Below are positions 60,155-64,000 of a stretch of DNA of 64,000 nt, in pieces. Both the position numbers and the translations under genes were made by a program. The notes under the pieces were generated by a model. That model saw nothing but the letters and a program-made list of their open reading frames with translations, had not been told where the DNA came from and did no database searches. Origin of the DNA: Metallibacterium scheffleri (lineage in GTDB: Bacteria > Pseudomonadota > Gammaproteobacteria > Xanthomonadales > Rhodanobacteraceae); NCBI RefSeq assembly GCF_002077135.1, contig NZ_LDOS01000002.1, positions 620,001 through 684,000 on the forward strand. Direction: 5' to 3'. Position 1 is the first letter of the stretch; each line of letters opens with the position of its first letter.

Positions 60155-61075
60155 ATGCCATGTGTATTTTCAGTCGTCGTTTCTTATCAACCCGACACCG
60201 AGGTGCTGCGCGCCCTGCTCGATACGCTGCTTGCGCAAACCGCAGGCGTGTTCGTGGTGGACAACACGCCCGCAGCAGACCGGCGCGTGGAAGCGCTATG
60301 CGCCGCGTTGCCGCAACCCGCACTGCACCTGATCCGCCTGGGCGATAACTTCGGCATCGCCCGCGCGCTGAATGTGGGCATCGACGCGGCCTTGGCCGCA
60401 GAGGCCACGCATGTGCTGCTGAGCGATCAGGACAGCCTGCCCGCAGCCGACATGGTGGCCGAGTTGCTGCGCGCGCAGGAAGCGCTGATCCACGAGGGGC
60501 GGCGCGTCGGCGCCGTCGGCCCCACGTATACCGACCGCCACACCGGCATCACCTTTCCATTCCAGGCCGTCGTGCCGGGCAAGTTTTTCTATGGCCACCA
60601 GCGACCCGATGCGACGCATCCCGCCATCGAGGCGCTGACGCTGATCACCTCCGGCACCTTGGTTCCCGCGCAGGTGCTGCACGAAGTCGGGCCCATGCGC
60701 GAGGATTTTTTCATCGACAACGTGGATATCGAATGGAGCCACCGCGCCCGTGCGGCGGGTTTTTCACTGTTCGGCGTGGGCGCGGCGGTGATGTTCCACA
60801 GCATGGGCGACCAGGCGCTGCGCGTGTGGTACTTCGGCTGGCGGCAGGAGAGCGCCTACAGCCCGGTGCGGGTGTACTACCGTATCCGCAACTTTGTGGC
60901 GCTGTGCCGCCTGCCATTCATTCCCTGGCGCTGGAAGCTGCGCAGTGGTTGGAACATCCTCGGCGTCATCTACACCCAAACCGTATTCGGCCGGCAGCGC
61001 CTCGCGGCCTTGCGCATGGGGCTGCGCGGCCTGTGGGACGGCCTGCGCGGGCGCATGGGGCCGTGGCAGGGGTAG
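60155..61075 (+). CDS. family 2 glycosyltransferase (rhamnosyltransferase-like)
   Basis: 306 residues. SVVVSYQPDTEVLRALLDTL, DNFGIARALNVGI, LLSDQDSLP (acidic metal site), and GPMREDFFIDNVDIEWSHRA are of the WbbL/rhamnosyltransferase type. It would add a sugar to the O-antigen or exopolysaccharide. GC content returns to normal in this gene. It converges with the next gene. Confidence 0.9.
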   Translation: MPCVFSVVVSYQPDTEVLRALLDTLLAQTAGVFVVDNTPAADRRVEALCAALPQPALHLIRLGDNFGIARALNVGIDAALAAEATHVLLSDQDSLPAADMVAELLRAQEALIHEGRRVGAVGPTYTDRHTGITFPFQAVVPGKFFYGHQRPDATHPAIEALTLITSGTLVPAQVLHEVGPMREDFFIDNVDIEWSHRARAAGFSLFGVGAAVMFHSMGDQALRVWYFGWRQESAYSPVRVYYRIRNFVALCRLPFIPWRWKLRSGWNILGVIYTQTVFGRQRLAALRMGLRGLWDGLRGRMGPWQG

Positions 61076-61099
61076 TGGTTGCGTCGCCTTGGTTTGCGA

Positions 61100-62128
61100 C
61101 TATCCGATTTCCGGCGCACCGTGGCGCAGCAGCATGCGCAGTTTGTGCGGCAGCCAGTGAAAGCGGCGCATGAAGCGCCAGCCGGATTGTTTTTGCCTGG
61201 CGTGCAAACTGCGTCGCAGCGCGCTGATGTCTTTGCGGTGCCGCCAGAGGCCAGGCAGGATCGTGCCGTAAATACACTTGATCTTGCCGCGACCTGATCC
61301 GGCAAGCCACAGAAACGACGCCTCGATACCCAGCAGCAGCGCGTGGATGGGCAGCAGAGCCAGCAGCGCCCAGGCGGGATAGCAGAGCAGCATCACAGCT
61401 GTCTTGTTGCGCTCGCTCAGGGCGCGGCGGCGCGCGGTGGTTTTGAGCTTGTCATCCATCACTTTGCCGCCGCCCAGGTTCTTGCCGATCCAGTGATCGA
61501 AGCCGGGCGCGTCCAGCACGCGCGTGGGGTAGCCAAGCAGTCGTGCGGCCTGACAAAGATAAATGTCCTCGGCGATGGACTCGAACCAGGGCGGAAACCC
61601 GCCGACGGCACTCCAGACCTCGCGCGGAATCCAGAGGCAGGCGCCTGTCGCGGTGGCCACTTCGTGCACGCCGGTGGTGAAGACGGGGATCGGGTTCATG
61701 AACAGGTCGAACTCGTAGCCGCGATCGACCAGATTGCCGTCGTGCAGGGTGTATTGCGGCAACCCGAGCACCGCTGGGATTGTGGTGTCGCACGCCTCAT
61801 GCAACAGGGCATCGAGGCTGCCCGGGCGCAGCACGGCATCGTTGTTGAGCAGCAGCAGATAGTGCCCGCGTGCGGCTTCCGCCATGCGGTTGTTGCTGAT
61901 GCAAAAACCCACGTTGTCGCGGCTTTCGATCACCTGCACATCAGGGAATTCGTGCCGGACCAAAAATACCGAGCCATCGGTGGAAGCGTCATCGTGCAGG
62001 AGCACCTCGATTCGGAAATCGCCACTTTGCGCGTAAACCGAATTGAGGCAGTCGCGCAGCATGCTTTCGCCGTTGTAGTTGGCGATGCAGACGCTGATCC
62101 GTGGCGGCGTGTCGAGTGCGCGACTCAT
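61100..62128 (-). CDS. family 2 glycosyltransferase
   Basis: 342 residues from the ATG at 62128, which overlaps the upstream stop (ATGA). ISVCIANYNGESMLRDCLNS, LHDDASTDGS, LLLNNDAVLRPG and ATGACLWIPREVW are GT2 motifs; hydrophobic C-terminal part (MLLCYPAWALLALLPIHALL). Partner of the GT4 gene that precedes it. Confidence 0.9.
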   Translation of the reverse strand: MSRALDTPPRISVCIANYNGESMLRDCLNSVYAQSGDFRIEVLLHDDASTDGSVFLVRHEFPDVQVIESRDNVGFCISNNRMAEAARGHYLLLLNNDAVLRPGSLDALLHEACDTTIPAVLGLPQYTLHDGNLVDRGYEFDLFMNPIPVFTTGVHEVATATGACLWIPREVWSAVGGFPPWFESIAEDIYLCQAARLLGYPTRVLDAPGFDHWIGKNLGGGKVMDDKLKTTARRRALSERNKTAVMLLCYPAWALLALLPIHALLLGIEASFLWLAGSGRGKIKCIYGTILPGLWRHRKDISALRRSLHARQKQSGWRFMRRFHWLPHKLRMLLRHGAPEIG

Positions 62129-63279
62129 CGCCCGGTCCTCCATCGATCGTGCAATTCGCGCAATGCCGGACAGAGCCGCTGCGCGATCGCGTGAACCGAG
62201 AGCTTTTGCTGGTACAGCGTGTGTCCGCGCGCGCCGATGCGTGATAGCGCGTTGCGCTCGGCGAAAGCCCAGCGCAGTGCAGCAACAAGCGCATCAGGAT
62301 CCGCCTGTGGCACCAGCAGGCAGTTGTCTTTGTCGATCCATCCGATGTCTTCGTCGATCGCGCCGATGACCGTGGCCTTGCCCAGTGCGAGCGCTTGCGA
62401 GGTCTTGCTGGTGATGACGCGGCGGCCTTGTGGCGTGCCGCCGAACGGGCCGCCAAGGCAAAGGTCGGCGCGGGGAATCTCCGTATCCACCAGTTCATGC
62501 AACGGCACCCAGGCGCGGTGGGTGTATCGCGTGACGCCAAGGCGCTCGCAAAGCTGACGCAGGCGACGTGCCTGCTTTGCACCGCCACCGATAAAGTCGA
62601 AACGGATGGGCAGATCCCGCAACTGCGCAGCGGCAGCCACGATCACATCGACACCATGAAGCGGCAGCATCGAGCCGTAGAAAAGCACTGAGAACGCGTT
62701 TTGCACGGAGTGTTGGTCTTGCTGATCTGGGGTGGTGGCACCCTCCAAGGCTCCGACCGGAACCGCCAACAATTTCTTGCGGGGCAATTCGTATCGATCG
62801 ACATAAAAGTCGATGTGCTGTTCGGTGTCGGTCAACACCAGATCGGCATCATGCAGGATGCCAATTTCCAGCCAGCGCAGCAGTGGCGCGATCATCTGCC
62901 CGATAAACCCGGTCTTGTTTTCCTCGTGCAAGGAGGCGGACGGTGACATCAATGCATCGAAAACCAGTGGCTTGCCACGCGTAAGCCAGCGCACGGGCCA
63001 GTACATCTCGTGCCCGCGAAAACCAAGCACATACAGATCGGGCGCGAACGATTTGCGCAGCTGGCGCAGCGCGCGCCAGGTTTCGAAGTAGCGGGCCATG
63101 CCTGTGCTGTGATTGCGCGCAACGGTCAATTTGATGCCGTCGCAGGCTTCAAGCGCAATTAGCAGGCTCCGACTGCGGATGAAATCGGGCGCGCGATAGG
63201 CAAGTACATAGGCCACGGTCAGGCGCTTTTGCGCAGGCTTTGCGTCACGCCGACTCGCCATGGAGTCAGGCAGGCTCAT
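62125..63279 (-). CDS. family 4 (GT-B) glycosyltransferase
   Basis: 384 residues. VLFYGSMLPLHGVDVIVAAA is the nucleotide-sugar domain start. The usual E-x7-E region here reads SKTSQALALGKATVIGAI. Of GT4 type, with DADLVLTDTEQHIDFYV the end of the acceptor domain. Two-gene operon with the GT2 that follows; encoded antiparallel to the flippase cluster. Confidence 0.87.
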   Translation of the reverse strand: MSLPDSMASRRDAKPAQKRLTVAYVLAYRAPDFIRSRSLLIALEACDGIKLTVARNHSTGMARYFETWRALRQLRKSFAPDLYVLGFRGHEMYWPVRWLTRGKPLVFDALMSPSASLHEENKTGFIGQMIAPLLRWLEIGILHDADLVLTDTEQHIDFYVDRYELPRKKLLAVPVGALEGATTPDQQDQHSVQNAFSVLFYGSMLPLHGVDVIVAAAAQLRDLPIRFDFIGGGAKQARRLRQLCERLGVTRYTHRAWVPLHELVDTEIPRADLCLGGPFGGTPQGRRVITSKTSQALALGKATVIGAIDEDIGWIDKDNCLLVPQADPDALVAALRWAFAERNALSRIGARGHTLYQQKLSVHAIAQRLCPALRELHDRWRTGR

Positions 63280-63337
63280 CGGAACTCAGGAGTGGTCGTG
63301 TAAAGACCATCGGTTTCAGTCGTTGCCTCGCCAGTCG

Positions 63338-64000
63338 TCAATTGGCACAGCCCGTACCGTTCTGCCCTGGCGCCAGACAGGATACGAGCTGGTGCACGGT
63401 ACTCGGGCCGAGCATCAGGCGCTGATCGGGGCGAATTTTGGCGAACTCGCGGCGCGCGGCATCGAGGTGTCCGGTGACGGCTAGCAGGCGCACCAGGGTG
63501 ACGCGGTAAATCGGTTCGCCCGGTGACGCTTCCACCGAACGGCGGAACAGCGTCATTGCCGCGGCGGTGTCGTGCAGCACGTTGAGCGTGTAGTCGCCAT
63601 ACACCTGCAGGATGCGCCCGGACTGGCGGTGATGGTTGAGCGCGGCCTGGAACGCGGCGACCATCTCGTGCTTGGGCAAGTCGCACAAGCCCTGGCGCGC
63701 GCAGGTGGTGAGCGCCTGCAGCGAGCTTTCCTCTTGCACGCCGGGGGTACGATCGGTGAGGCGCGCGATCATGCGCGTCCACCATTCCTGCTGAATGGGC
63801 CGATGCAGACGCGCGTTGAAGAAGATCAGCGCCTGCTCGGGCAGGATCGACGAATCAGGCAGGTTCATCGCGCGCTGCAGCGGCGCGTAGGCCAGCGGCG
63901 TGAACGGCGAATCGGGGTTGTAATTGGACATCACGATACAGGTGCGGCCCAGCTCGTACTGCGCGCGCGGCGAATCCGGCGCGCGCAGCACCAGTTGCTG
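63338..64000 (-). CDS. C-terminal part of a TPR-like protein (5' end beyond the window)
   Basis: 221 codons visible, frame open to the window edge. The helical repeats (PIYRVTLVRLLAVTGHLDAA; NHHRQSGRILQVYGDYTLNV) look like TPRs that end a polysaccharide-biosynthesis membrane protein such as a Wzy/O-antigen ligase-like or Wzz-like fusion; the membrane part is not visible, so the type is uncertain. Confidence 0.6.
   Translation of the reverse strand, partial: QQLVLRAPDSPRAQYELGRTCIVMSNYNPDSPFTPLAYAPLQRAMNLPDSSILPEQALIFFNARLHRPIQQEWWTRMIARLTDRTPGVQEESSLQALTTCARQGLCDLPKHEMVAAFQAALNHHRQSGRILQVYGDYTLNVLHDTAAAMTLFRRSVEASPGEPIYRVTLVRLLAVTGHLDAARREFAKIRPDQRLMLGPSTVHQLVSCLAPGQNGTGCAN

Overview
The window is high-GC chromosomal DNA that looks like a gammaproteobacterium of the Xanthomonadales (Lysobacterales), perhaps Rhodanobacteraceae. 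This placement is inferred from gene content and order: bamC-dapA | gcvR-bcp-phoH-thiD, tRNA-Glu next to fdxA, pcnB-folK-panB-panC-panD, a RegB/RegA-type sensor pair, split glycine dehydrogenase subunit gcvPB, lgt-thyA-folA-mutT, and coaE-pilD-pilC-pilB. No rRNA or phylogenetic marker proves the genus.

Layout. 1-4.5 kb (minus): MacAB-type export operon (Yip1 membrane protein, HlyD adaptor, ATPase, two FtsX-type permeases, the last cut by the window edge). 4.8-7.5 kb (minus): YtrA-type GntR repressor with its own ABC transporter; its operator and promoter are visible and suggest a leaderless mRNA. 7.7-20.6 kb (plus): defence island. A type I restriction-modification system (hsdM, hsdS, hsdR) has been split by a Fic protein, a one-TM unknown protein, an hsdS remnant, a translationally coupled AAA ATPase / DUF4276 TOPRIM-like / Mrr-nuclease trio, and a DUF4143 ATPase flanked by a 23-bp duplication of the hsdR 5' end. 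20.7-28 kb: M13 peptidase, thiD, phoH, bcp, gcvR, dapA, bamC, then four 73-bp tandem repeats. 28.4-33 kb: fdxA, tRNA-Glu(CTC), pcnB, folK, panBCD. 33-45 kb: RegBA-like pair, POT peptide transporter, gcvPB, dgkA, a DUF255 thioredoxin-fold protein, and two tandem S9 peptidases. Together with M13 and POT these suggest an oligopeptide-feeding lifestyle. 45-50 kb: rlmI, lgt, thyA, folA, and a Nudix-ThiE fusion in a closely packed set. 50-55 kb (minus): coaE and type IV pilus genes pilD (frameshifted here), pilC, pilB. 55-64 kb: surface-polysaccharide region with glycosyltransferases, a Wzx flippase and an unusually AT-rich acyltransferase, interrupted by two toxin-antitoxin modules (Phd/VapC and MntA/HepT). 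The first lies between two copies of the 3' end of a glycosyltransferase gene.

Repeats matter here. REP-like palindromes (CGTCATTCCCGCG type) occur between genes and also in frame inside hsdM. A 24-bp tandem repeat sits in the linker between the two DNA-recognition halves of HsdS. The most promising candidate for an undescribed system is the AAA-DUF4276-Mrr trio (13.3-16.1 kb) embedded in the split type I locus. All family assignments come from motifs read by eye; no database search was possible.
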